A DNA stretch of 64,000 nt from Xestospongia muta (Eukaryota > Porifera > Demospongiae > Haplosclerida > Petrosiidae): positions 8,556,192 through 8,620,191 of the forward strand of contig OY848917.1 of assembly GCA_963693285.1 (NCBI GenBank). Direction: 5' to 3'. Of this stretch, positions 1 to 11,599 are shown one piece after another. A program made the translations under genes and the position numbers. The notes under the pieces were generated by a model, which did no database searches, was not told the DNA's origin, and saw only the letters and a program-made list of their open reading frames with translations. Each line of letters begins with the position of its first letter. Positions within the stretch are counted from its first letter, which is position 1.

Positions 1-79
1 ATTTGTTACAGTTAATCATGTAGTTAACTTTATTTCATTTGCTTGCATAACATAGATTGTAAAACTGTATTTTATTTAG

Positions 80-1513
80 CTCGTCTGGAAGATGTTAGTG
101 ATGAGGAAGAAACTAAAGATATGCACAGTCATGATTTGAGTAGACGTAAGTATATATAGCTATGTGTCTTGTAGTGATGGCATTACAACTAAAAAATGCC
201 TTGATTTAGATAATCATTGACATTTATTGATTATTTTGTGTAACCTCACAAGATAGAAAGATTCTGATTCTATGTAATAATATTCAATAAATTTTGAACT
301 TTCCAGGCCTTGTATTTTTTAAATCAACTAACATCTTGAATTTTTATGTTAACATAGTGTTTTCATCTTGTAATCATTCTATAACTCTTAATGGCAGTTG
401 TCATATCATGCACAACACACCATATTTTATCAAAAAGTGATTTTCTCGGCCTTCTAATGTTATTGAAATAAAAGTGACCCTCAAAGAAACTTTAATTTTC
501 TTTAAAGTTTTCATTGTTTACCAATTAATCCAATGTTCATGATGTATTAAAACACTTGTCTCAAATAGTAGCCTCCTTTCAGATGGATCATTAACATTGT
601 AATGATAGTTACTACTCATGGAAATATGGTACTGGTAATACAGGAGATCAAGAAAGCTTCATTGTGGAAAAGGTTGAACATTGGATGATGAATGAAAAAT
701 AATCACACTAAGATTATTATGCATATTGAAATATTTATGGTAGGAATGTTTCTGGTATGCAATTGTGTTCGAAATTTTTTCACCATATTAATTTTTATAC
801 AAAACCTTTTGTAATGAGAAAGTTTCCTTATCTACAGTATGAAGATGTCATCATATAGTAGTATTGTATATTGTAGATGCCTTTTATTGTCTTATAATTA
901 GGCTACATGATAATGTCTATAATATTGAAGGTGATTATAGTTGTAGCTAATAATTATTGGCATTTATGTTTTTACATCAATTTTCTGTCTTATGAGGTAT
1001 AAACTATTCAGATTACCATGCTATTTATATATTAGATACTTTATGTTCAATCAGAACAAGTGCCATATCTGTAATTATGTTAGTAGACCTTTCTATCAGT
1101 AGACCCAGATAGTAAGGGCATTTTGTAAGGACTTTATAGAAGTGGTTAATTTTAAAAGAAAAAACATATAACACTCAGTTTAATCAGTCATTAGAAATTG
1201 ACTGTTGTTTTTTCTAGATATTTTAAAAGAAATTCCCAATCACAAGGAAGCAGTTTCCCTTTTGACAAATATTAGTGCTGATTGGGAAGTGATTGGTATA
1301 GCCCTCGGTGTTTCACAAATTGATTTGAAAGGCTTACAACCAGAAAGCATCAATATAACAGTCAAGCTCTCCCAAGTAATAGCTAAATGGATGGAAACTG
1401 AGTCATCATCACCTGTTTCCTGGGAGACATTGATCTCTGCCATTGAGGGGCCTATTGTTAACAACAAACAGAAAGCTAAGGAGATACGTGATTACCTCTA
1501 TAGTCAACATTAA
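80..1513 (+). CDS. Death-domain 3' exons of a ROC-COR-death gene (copy A, partial)
   Basis: Two exons are visible. Exon 80-145 follows a ttttatttag acceptor, ends at gtaag, and encodes an acidic linker (RLEDVSDEEETKD...). Exon 1218-1513 follows a ttttttctag acceptor and ends at TAA 1511-1513. Donor phase 1 of the first fits the two bases completing the codon in the second. The last exon encodes about 97 residues with death-domain hallmarks: an ADWEVIGIALGVS helix, LSQVIAKWMET, and SWETLISAIEG before the last helix. Death domains are homotypic adaptors in apoptotic and immune signalling. The matching exons in copy B are spliced to a ROC-COR GTPase; here the GTPase part would lie left of the window. 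The protein differs from copy B at one residue (SIN versus SFN). Confidence 0.75.
146..1217 (+). other. Intron of the death-domain gene (copy A)
   Basis: This is a 1,072-nt AT-rich intron between the linker exon and the death-domain exon. I see no coding-like stretch or recognisable element inside it. The same intron occurs at 42086-43157 with a few substitutions. Confidence 0.6.
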
Positions 1514-1591
1514 CATTACAAGTGGTACATGTGTTACCATGTGATTACACTCTGTGCTTGCACAAAAACTGAAAACATTTTTGTCATGTCA

Positions 1592-1770
1592 TGCTACTTA
1601 TATTTTATTATGACACAATGCTAATACCTTGCTGCTACTTATATTTTATTATGACACAATGCTAATACCTTGCTGCTACTTATATTTTATTATGACACAA
1701 TGCTAATACCTTGCTGCTACTTATATTTTATTATGACACAATGCCAATACCTTGTTGCTATTTGTTTGTG
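1592..1770. repeat. 41-bp VNTR, 4 units (copy A)
   Basis: Units begin at 1592, 1633, 1674 and 1715 (tgctacttatattttattat...), followed by a degenerate tail. The array lies just downstream of the death-domain stop codon. The counterpart in copy B has six units. Confidence 0.95.
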
Positions 1771-1829
1771 TAAAATGATTTTCTGTAAATATTTATGTCA
1801 AAACTTTTGCATGTGAATATAATATTACT

Positions 1830-2129
1830 GTATTTCCTCGAGTAGAGGCATGGTCTAGAGGCTTGAATTGAGGTTGGGCTATAGCCACATGAGTTTGGCG
1901 AAAGGAAGGAAAACTTGGTAAGTACTGCTTTCACATGCGCATAATTTCCATAGATTTGTTAGATAATAGTATTATAGTCTAAGAATTCTCCGTCAACTAT
2001 AAAGTAAATCCTTTTACCACAATGTTCGACTATCTATGATGGCTACATCTTGTAATGATAACAGTAACTTTTTAGATGCTCTACTATACGCTCTAAAGCA
2101 ACTAGATACGACGCTAAGGTTGGGCAATC

Positions 2130-2161
<32 letters not shown>
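1830..2161. repeat. Dispersed MITE fragment plus (TAA)n tract (copy A)
   Basis: A ctgtatttcctcgagtagag motif (about 1830) recurs in variant form near 12726. Bases about 1930-2110 are clearly related to 26735-26905, inside the 606-bp terminal-inverted-repeat element; shared blocks include cgcataatttccatagattt-like, ctccgtcaactata, and gctctactatacgctctaaag-like sequence. A TAA tract (about 2130-2161) follows and is 21 bases longer in copy B. Confidence 0.65.
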
Positions 2162-3003
2162 TACTTTACAAGTGGGCATAGGTAGATGAGACATAAATAA
2201 TTAGTGAAAGACTTTGGTTGACAGACACTCACTATAATTGACAGTGGAGCCAATATTAAGTAACATAAGAACAGTACATTTAGAACATGGACACAGATAG
2301 GTAAAGTTATATGTAAATTTTTGACACAAGAGAATTAAGACTTATTTCTTTAGTATTGAAAATGATAAGGACAAATCCAGGTACAGTAAAGAATTCCAAA
2401 GTTTTACTATCTTTATGATTAAAATAGAAATGACCAGCTATTGTGGATCTTTTGTACTTGACTAGGAGTTTGTTTTGAGATGATTTTATTGACAACTGTG
2501 AGAAGGAAATATAATCCAGGATGTTAAAATTGTCAGATGGATGAAAAACTTTTATTAACTAGATGTATCACATGATCTTCACTTTTGTCTTTTGCTTGAA
2601 ATGTCATTGATGTTGTCATTGTATAAAAAGTATGTTTTCTTACTGATGTTAAAGTTTACATTTTTACATAAAACAGTATTATTGATTACTTAAACAATTG
2701 TTAGAAATGAAGATAATTTCATGATCCATTACAAGATATTTGTAGTAATCTATATATCCTCATATTACTACTTAGAAAGTTGATGCAAAGCGAGTTTTCA
2801 GAAATTAGTCAAAAAATCTACAGCACTCAAGCAATATGGATCCAGTACTGCTATTATCAATGTCCTCTCTGCCTAATTATCTTGTTTTAAGAAAAACTGA
2901 TGCTCTGAATTAAAATATCTTTATTAGTCAACTCATCTTCTTTTACCAGACACAGAGATACTTCTTTCTACTGATGTAAAGAATATCCTGTCCTCAAGTT
3001 CTT
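2162..3003. other. No gene recognised
   Basis: AT-rich sequence between the repeat fragment and the membrane-protein relic. Short open frames on the minus strand have no recognisable motifs. The part near 2830-3000 may be decayed 5' sequence of the downstream relic. Confidence 0.4.
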
Positions 3004-4916
3004 TTTGTCTGGTTGCAGGCAGCAAAGTTATTCATCTAATGAACTCGGGTTCTATAATATTAGTAGACTTTTCATTAAAAATGTACTTATAACAAAGTGT
3101 GGGGGCCTATGCCATCAACTAACAAACTCTATCTATTACTGTTTTCTATTTTCATCAATCAGTCACACTGTTTGTCAGCTATTGTTCTGACATCAAATTG
3201 TTTAGAGTTGCTATTAACAACTGTTATGGTTTTGTTATTCTTCTAATTAATCCAAACAACAATGTTACCCTTAATAATGTCAATATCATTTTACATCCAG
3301 CAGTGCTCAGTGTTCTTTTAACTTGAATTCATCTTGTGGTGGATCAGGACATATATTGTACTTTAGGAATATGTATAAAAGAAGTAAAATATTACAAGTT
3401 AATGTTCTGGTAAATAACACAATTATAGAAGGCAATTGGAACATTGTGCCATATATATAGTGATATCTCAAATGCAGCTAATGTTAATGATAAAAGATCT
3501 AAAGAATTAGCTAAGAAATATTGTAATGTAGACATTGTTGACATCACATACCTGTTATATATTGAACAACAAATTCAAACTGTGTACAGTAATGATAGTA
3601 CATTTTTAAATTTTACTATATATTTATCAGAGAATAAAAACAAAACTATGTATTTACATTTTGAGGTCTTAGGATATATTTCTACAACTTCAGTTAAATG
3701 TATTCCTCAAAGCTGTTCACCAGGATTTATACACAGTAGTGAAACTAAAGCATGTGTATGTACTCCATTTCTTAAAAGGTTTGGATCATATTATGTAACA
3801 TTGATTTTGCAACAATTGTTACTCCACTTGATCATGTCTAAGACTAGTGGACAATGGAAGTAGTGTAGGTTATGCTAAACAATGTCCTCTTGGATACTGT
3901 CTGCCAAAAACAACATTTAATATAGCACAGCCTGACATTATGTGTAGAAGGAATCATTTACGAAGGCTATGTGGTCCATATAAAGAGGGCTACAGTATTG
4001 TCCTTGGGAGTATTGAATGTTATCAATGCCACAATACACTACATTCTGTACTTGCTATATCATTTGGTATCTTAGGTGGTATAGTGTATGTGTTAGTGTT
4101 GTTTAGTTTGAGATTGACAATTGGCTTGAGTACACTTGGAAGTTTTATCTTTTATGTTAATATTATATGCATTTGTACATTATAGCTTAGTCCAACATTG
4201 AACTTGAAAATACAATCCTACAATTTATTATATTTGATTACTTCCATGAAATATCAATTGAATGTGCCAGTTTGCATATTGAGTGATCTCAATGAGTTAT
4301 ATTGTATGTTTTCTCAATTTCTTTAGCTAATAGTTGCTGTCATCGTCTTGTTAAGTCAATTTTCAACAATAGTTGCTAACCTTATCGTTGGGTCCTCTGT
4401 ACAAGTACCAGTACTTGTAACATTGATGTACATTTTATAATCAGATCTCTTCTAATCCATATCACTGTTTGTTCTTAAACCAGCTCACGTCAACTATAAC
4501 AGCACCACTAGTTCTGGTGAGTTACTAGTTTGGTTAATGATGGTAATGTCCTCTATGATCAAAATCTTTCTCATATCGTTCTACTATGTGTTAGCATAGC
4601 AGTGATTTTTTTCTTCATTGTATCTTTTACATTGGTTGGATTGTTTGGAGTTAAAATGTTAAGAAGTTGTTTCATTGCCAGATACTTTCATCCATTTATT
4701 GATCCTATTCGTGGACCTTACAAAGACAACTTAAAGTGTTGGTTTGGTCTGAGGCTGCTTGTAGTCTCTCTCATTTACATTACTACAGCTGTTCTTGAAG
4801 GTAGTAATTTGACTCTACTGTTTTTATTAATATATATTATTTTGGGATCATTTACAATTGCTCAAGCTGATCGAGGTGCTACTATATCTTCACTGAGGTT
4901 TTCAAAAACTTTGTGA
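3004..4916 (+). pseudogene. Broken multipass membrane protein with beta-helix-like ectodomain (copy A)
   Basis: Consecutive fragments in several plus frames match, in order, a large receptor-like family I recognise from sponges and cnidarians. They are: ectodomain beta-helix-like strands (LGFYNISRLFIKNVLITKCGG near 3035), a Cys-rich segment (CSPGF, CVCTPF, 3700-3780), the juxtamembrane motif CGPYKEGYSIVLGS-ECYQC (about 3970-4035), a first membrane helix, GSFIFYVNII, a decayed middle, LIVAVIVLLSQFST (about 4325-4370), DGNVLY (about 4537-4554) with another helix, and FIDPIRGPYKDNLKCWFGL (about 4695-4755) with the last helices. Stops and frame changes interrupt the reading, notably at 3861, 4183 and about 4325. 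Copy B has the same breaks. The relic carries no sign of function; ligand and role are unknown. Confidence 0.6.
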
Positions 4917-5940
4917 TAATAGACTGGTCAGCATTTATCTTGTTTTCACTCTTAGTAGTATATATCGATTAACAGATTGCCTTCACTATTACTCAACAAA
5001 TCACAGCAATCTGAGATTTTCCTAAGCCAGCCAAAGTACATTCAGTCCACATCACACCCACACTTTTATACAATATATAATTATACATGATTCTGACTTA
5101 TACTTTGTTTATTGTTAAATCAATTGTAGTAGTCACCTTTCGATTCAAATAACAGGAAAATCAAGATAACACTTGACAATTCTACCTGTATTTAATACTC
5201 CATATATTGAAAATGCCACAACTGGTACTAACTGGTGGTACTCAATTGATCCACAGTCACATGTAGTACATGAACATTCATTATGTAACAATTACAACAA
5301 TTATGATGTTTCATTAGCAACTTGAATTAAAGTAATTGCATTTAGTTTTTTGTTCGGTTATTCATTCTTTCTCCCTTCTAAACATTCTTATATTAGTTAC
5401 ACTTTAAGTCAACTATTCTCTCTAAGACGATACAAAATGGTAGATAATTCACTAAATGAAAGTTGGTGGATGTGGAGTGAATCTATTTCTTTTTAAGACT
5501 TTGTGTTCAAGATGATATTTGCTTGTTACAATTATACGCACATATGCAGTCTTCTTTTAAACATGTATTTCAAAACTGTACATTTTCCAGAGTTAATAAA
5601 ACTCAAGTTTGTATTTCTTGAAGCACTGCTCAACAAATTGCTCATTATGTAATATGTGGACATACTGTTAGAATTGTGATGTACCATTCTGACCAACTTT
5701 TTTACTTTATGAGACTGGTATTATGCTGCAGCCTGAATTTAAGACACAGTGTTGCTTTTTTTTCAAGAGATCAGCTATTTCAACTTTGACTTCACATCTT
5801 TAGTCCTTTGACCTCTCTTATCTTTATGTTAAATCTCAATTTTTTAATCATAGACATGTATAATGCTACTCACCATCTAGGCTTGTTACAGTGACAAAAG
5901 GTTCTGTTATTAAATATTTAATAGTATTATTTAAATATAT
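4917..5940. other. No gene recognised
   Basis: AT-rich noncoding sequence downstream of the membrane-protein relic. No long open frame, RNA gene or repeat is evident apart from short A/T tracts. Confidence 0.45.
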
Positions 5941-6045
5941 CCCTGCGCATGGTGTTATGGGTATAAATACCCCTGTAAATGTTGTCTTGGTCTGTATTCT
6001 CAACCACATTTCTCTGTACACACAACAGCCTCTAGATTTTTAAGG
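5941..6045 (+). promoter_or_regulatory. Possible TATA promoter and non-coding first exon (copy A)
   Basis: A TATAAATA box at 5962-5969 sits inside a small inverted repeat (gggtat-aa-ataccc). About 30-60 bases downstream is pyrimidine-rich sequence (cttggtctgtattctcaacc). A plausible 5' splice site (tttttaag|gtattc) lies near 6043. Together these could be a core promoter with a short 5' UTR exon leading to the exon at 6580. This is inference; no transcript evidence is available. The element is preserved in copy B with the TATA box at 48005-48012. Confidence 0.3.
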
Positions 6046-6579
6046 TATTCATTAAATTAGTAAATATTCTTCTGATTTTTATGATCTATGTTTTAATACT
6101 TTATATTATGTAATGCTTTTCTCATATAATTTAGTAGGGATGTATAGCAATTCATGCAGCTTATTGGACTAAAAATGATGTCACTATGAAGATGATGTTA
6201 GTTCATGTTAATGCAACCAATAACAGAAGCTGTACAGGCTGTAAATCATGATGTTATAGGTTTATACATATTTGTATAATCACCTGTCTAACTCAATAGT
6301 TGTTATATGCACTTTATTTTCATGATTTTAGAATTCACAAAATATACACATATATTGAGGTAAATCATACAGGTACAATCAGGTGTAGACATGTTTATGA
6401 GTAGTAGTAAAAATGTTTTAGCAAATGAATAGTTTTAGTGTAGCAAGGTAATTGCAAGTTCATTCAGTATGTATGAGTGCTCTATTAGTATATAATGTGT
6501 ACATCTTACAATTTAGAAGAGTATGAGGTATATGTTCTGTGTTAATAAGAAAAAAAGACTTTTTTTCTTTACTACTTAG

Positions 6580-6672
6580 GATGCTTTACTTTTAGAATCT
6601 TCAAGAGAAGAACATGTGGAAGGTATTAGAGATGGCCTTTCCAGGGGAGCTCTTATTAACATTGGAAACAAT
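6580..6672 (+). CDS. Orphan 93-nt phase-0/0 exon (copy A)
   Basis: A strong acceptor (gactttttttctttactacttag) precedes, and a gtatgt donor follows, an open 31-codon segment starting DALLLESSREEHVEG and ending RGALINIGNN. Both boundaries are in phase 0. I do not recognise the family. The composition is coding-like (charged, no low complexity) while its surroundings are not. It could be an internal exon of an unknown plus-strand gene starting near 5.96 kb, or the last intact piece of a dead gene. No neighbouring exons could be joined with confidence. Confidence 0.35.
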
Positions 6673-8814
6673 GTATGTCAACTTAGATATGTACACAATA
6701 TGAGGCAACACAGGTGCTGTGACTAAAACAAGCCCAAAGGTCTGCAGACCCGAGGGTTGTTTATGTCACTGCAATATGCATATTTAATACAATACATTGC
6801 TGGTTGGGTTAAAATGTATTTGTGGCTTATTACCATAGAATGGTCACATGTGTAGCCTTCCATTTTATAAAGTATGGTTGTTGACACTTTGAACTTCAGA
6901 TGGGGGTCATTGAAAAAAAGAAGCTAAGGAGAGTCCATAGCATTAATTGCGCAGTTATGACATTTTACAAGTGCACATGACAAATAAAATGCAAGTTAAT
7001 AATGATTGGTAAATCAACCAATTCATTTTTAAAGTTGCATGCACTGATAAAAAATCAATATAATTTGTACCTGAAAAATGAGTTGATGAAACAGATAAAA
7101 TCTGATGGGAGAGGGTTAAAGCTTGGCACTATTAAAAACTCAAATAAATATCTGTAAGAACTTACATTTACTCTCATTAGATGCAGTTTGTGCTCATTTC
7201 CAAATTGTCTATTTATTTTGAACTACAAGAACAGGCAGTTAAGATCTTCACGATATACATAGACAGTGGTGAAAATAGTTTTTCCATTTGTAGAGAAAGA
7301 GTTTGAGGAGACTTTGATGATGATTTACTTAAAAAGAATGCTAATGTTTAGCTTTGCACTAATTTATTTACACTGAAATTATTATATTTACATAGCGACA
7401 GGTAAAGACATTTTTCAGCTTTCAGCACTGAGTATATAGGAAGTGTTATGATGTCCTTAAAATGCTCTCCTTTAATATAAATTAAGTGTTAAATATATTA
7501 CAACAATAGAAAATCAACAAGTAATTATAATTATGAATATAAAAGCAAGTATTTATTGTTTGAAGCAGAAAGTTTATCTACAATTATTAAAGAGGCTGTC
7601 AGTTTACTTGATGCATTGAGATAATACATTTAGAAAAAAATTTATGGCAGTATATAGATTTGTGTTTTCTTACAGTTTTCCAGGTATTTTGTTTCTGTTT
7701 ATCAACATTGGCAAATAATAAGTAAATAAGTAATTTAATCTGAACATCAAAGCCCAGTTGACTGACTGCAACTGATCAGGTTTATGAATATATCTAGATT
7801 AAAGCTAAAAATTATGTTCAAATTTATTTAAATTTTTTCAGCAAGAGATCATCTTGTAACTGCTTTTAATACTTAGTAATGGCAGTCATTTTGTTCTTAA
7901 TGGTAACTAAACTATACTGCAGACAAAATATGTGACTGGCAGAGATTTAAAGAATATCCTGTTTTATGTTATTAAACAGAATTAAAACTAATTTGGATTA
8001 TAAATTTATTTGAGGCTTTTCAAACAGAATGTCATTTACAATACTTTGTACCAAGTACATTGCTGTTTATCTTGTTAAACATGTTGTCATTCTTGTCTGT
8101 ACAGTAATATATGTGACCTGATTTGGAATAAGGGATCACTTCTGTCAAAGCATCTGTAATGAGATCTATGAAAAAAACTACTGTTAAAACATTTTAAAAA
8201 CAGTTTTGTATCCATAAATGCAGTTACTATGAACAGTTGTGAATATATAGCAGTTGTATGAATACAAAATAGTTTTTGTGATCTTTTAACAATTGTCTCT
8301 TTCATAAATCATGTCATAAATCTTTGCCCAGAAAGTATCCCTTGTAAATCAGGTCACATGTTTTGTGAGAAACCTTACTTACCTTATTTTCAAGGTTGAT
8401 CTGTCTGAAAATGCTACATTGTTTTAACAGCCTTTATCACAGCGGTGCAACCTAAATCAGTACTTTATTAATGTTCAATCCAGATATTTAAACAAATTTT
8501 TAAGGATCACCATTGTATTTGTACAATACTTATAGCATATTATTATAGTACAGGACATGTTTTCTATGGTTAGATTAGTCATGATCATGAGTATGTATTT
8601 GCTTTACTGTGAAAAGTATTGACATGTGTAGATGTGCAAAAAGTATAAAACTATACTGGTATGTCTCTAATGAAAAATAAAGACAGTCAGCACACATCTA
8701 TCAGCCATATACTGTTTCCTAATATCTACTTTTTAAACCAAAAGCTACTTTTGTTAAAATATGTTGATTAAGACTATTTTTTGTCACTACTCTTTAAAAA
8801 AGTACTTGGTTATG
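6673..8814. other. No gene recognised
   Basis: AT-rich sequence with only short, motif-less open frames. I see no repeats or RNA genes. Confidence 0.4.
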
Positions 8815-8870
8815 TGAGAGGATACCACTAAAGATATCCTCGTGCTTTTTATTGTAGCTTAAAGAAGAAA
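8815..8870 (+). pseudogene. Fragment of a fibrinogen-like gene (copy A)
   Basis: The sequence gtgagaggataccactaaag...tcctcgtgctttttattgta aligns with 12156-12206 of the downstream fibrinogen-like gene, where it encodes RGYQYGYPHAFYC. Flanking sequence does not continue the match clearly, so this is a small decayed remnant of an extra gene copy. The corresponding fragment in copy B is at about 50858-50913. Confidence 0.55.
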
Positions 8871-10409
8871 GAAAATAGAACATTGTGCCATGAATAGCCA
8901 GGTTATTAACATTAATGACAGACTGTTCAGTACAACTTCATTATACACTCTGTCAATCCCATACACACAACATTGCAATAATTATAGATACAATAGCCAT
9001 CATTAATTGTACTGATTGGCTCCTTATGTAAGGATTTTATATTGTGTTCATCACAGCCTTGTTTCTTTCCTTTTCAGTTTTGTCATCCCTTCATCATTTT
9101 TGATTTTTTGATATGTTCTTTATTCCTTGTATAGAAAAGATGTTATCAACTATGAGGCATGTCCATTAGATAATCGTAATGAAAGCCACGTTTATCTTCC
9201 TATGCATTTACTGTATATTGTCATGATCTTTTCTCAAATTTCTAAATAACCTGCACAGTTTTGTCTTATCTCAGCTATTTTTTTTCACAATCCACTTATT
9301 TCCCTTTTAGTAAACTAACTAAACTTATGGGTGTGGCTAGAGTGTCGCGCTTTTACAATCATATGAATACTTTAAGCAAGTGCACCAATTAGACATAACT
9401 CCAGCTGTGGGAACTTGGAAGGTTGCAGCCAACCAGCAGTACATGTACATGTACATGTCTCACTCTGTCAGTCCAATAAAACAAATGCAAACAATATAGC
9501 AGGGATGACAACTGTATCATTCATAAGTAGGCACAGAATTCATGAATATTTAATAATAATGGTGAATGCTTATTGCTTTATCTTTTAAAAATTCAAGCCT
9601 TTGATAATCAATAGGGAACCGTGTAGCATAGTGGAAGATGCTCAATTCATGTTTTCTTATTTGTGATATTAATTATTATTAATGATGACTACAGTGATAA
9701 CAGTAATTTAGTGGAAATTAGTGGGAACTTAGACTTGTTGCAATAGTTAGAGAAAAGAGTTTCTACTCTGAAAACCACCTCTCACTCAGTGAGTGCTTAG
9801 CTCTGACATACTGATAGTCTCAAGAACTTCCTCTATCTATGACATTCATGAGACAGGTCAATTTTATCCAACACAATTATAGATTGGTACAACTTTCACT
9901 GAGATGTATGTACATAATATAAACTTTTAGTGACCATCCAATGAAACTCCTGAACATTTTGCTGAACAATTCTCTTTACCTTAATATTAATTTTAACACA
10001 TCATATTTTGGCTTTTCCTTACGTCATCTAAAAAGGTTTAGATCTGAGAGACAATTAAAAATTGCTACTGTAATTACTTAATTTCCTTTCTAAATGTGAG
10101 ATATATTAGGATAGTTTATTTGAGATTGTAATACATCTGTGAACTGTCTTGTACATACTGAGTCATTGTGGTGGACAAAGAAAAAGAAATATGAACGATT
10201 CAGCATTTTCACTAACTATTATTGTGATGCTTAGAAACTTCGCTTTAGCCTATCAATCATTTATAACATGTGACTTATTCTAGGGAGTATTGAGATATTC
10301 TGATGTGTTCTGGGTACATATGTTTTCGGCTAATACATTGTTTCAAGCCAGGATATCTCTAGATAAGCAATACTGATGTGGCCTGATAGTGAATAACCCA
10401 AATTCAGCC

Positions 10410-10463
<54 letters not shown>

Positions 10464-10704
10464 TTTATATTACAATAAAGAAAATATACTATTAAATATT
10501 TACAACCATACTCACAATGTCCATTAGCTCAGACTACACATAGTGTCACAATCCAGACCCAACTTATATGATTGAACAAAGGACAACAACATGACAAGTG
10601 TGAGGTTCGCTTATACTCACTGCACAATTAATGGTCACTGTTATCATATGCAATGATATATCAGAGTTCTTGTGTGTGATTTTTCAGTTACCCTCTTGAG
10701 AGGA
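8871..10704. other. No gene recognised; contains a (TA)n tract
   Basis: AT-rich sequence with a catgta tandem near 9440-9458 and a long (TA)n microsatellite at about 10415-10459, which is longer in copy B. No coding region is supported. Confidence 0.45.
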
Positions 10705-11400
10705 CCATATAATAGACTGTGCCAGAATTCATGTGATAATACATGACTAAATTACTATGGAATGTACCATCTATATATTCCATACTACTTCTGTGTTTTA
10801 ACAAATGTAATCCATAGCTCTTCAGCATATGTGCATGACTTGTACTTTGTGTACTATCTGTGTATTATCAGTACTGACACTGTAGAAATTAATTGCTTGA
10901 TTTAACCATATATGGTTATAAAGGTTATATCTATGCAGCAAAATATTTGTTGTAATAAAGTAAACATCATATACTTTTTTCTTTACTAATGTAATAAATG
11001 TATCATAGAATTGACTTTTCATGTAGATAATTGTTTGAACTATGATGATAAGACATTGGACTAGACCTGTTACTATGAAATTTATACATACACTACAATG
11101 TAATTTGTAGGGATGCATGAAACCAAAATGTATATGAATTCATTTAAATAATCAATTTATTTTACCGGTGAGCACCAATCTTCAGATCCAGACAAGAAAT
11201 TATGTCTTGTAAGCTGTCATTTATTTTATTTGGTATTGACAAGAATAAAAGTAGTAATCCCTTTGTACATGTGTTATGCTGTTCACTAAAGGTCATGGTT
11301 GCAATGGTTATGTAATATGTCCAGATACAACACCAAATGATTCAAAACTTGCAATGACATACTGCTTGACTTGTTTTAGTGTAAATGTTAATTCCTATCT
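10705..11400 (+). pseudogene. Decayed tandem copy of the fibrinogen-like gene 5' end (copy A)
   Basis: Bases about 10735-10880 resemble 11415-11580, the upstream region of the intact gene (shared blocks such as ttaacaaatgta-tc and gcatatgtg/ttttgtatgac). Bases about 11168-11385 resemble the gene's own start: tatgtcttgtaagctgtcat at 11201-11220 equals the signal-peptide start at 11600, and ggttatgtaatatgtccagat equals the GYVICPD segment. Reading frames are broken. The gene and its upstream region were therefore duplicated locally, and one copy decayed before the large duplication. Confidence 0.6.
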
Positions 11401-11599
11401 AGAGATGGTCAGTAGACTGTGGCCAAATTTACTGCATACTACATGAAAGAATTATATATACATTCCATAGTAATTATTGTTAATTTCTTTATTTATTTAA
11501 CAAATGTAGTCAATAACTTCTTTGCATATTTTTGTATGACACTGTATTAACTGTTTATGTATGATCAATACTGACATCAGAGGATCCAGACCAACAATC

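Noticed and set aside
1240..1467. Minus-strand open frame of 75 codons (and its twin at 43180-43407)
   Set aside because: Antisense shadow of the death-domain exon.
9617..9660. tRNA-like sequence (gtagcatagtgg resembles an A box)
   Set aside because: No B box, no cloverleaf pairing and no terminator; not a tRNA or a clear SINE.
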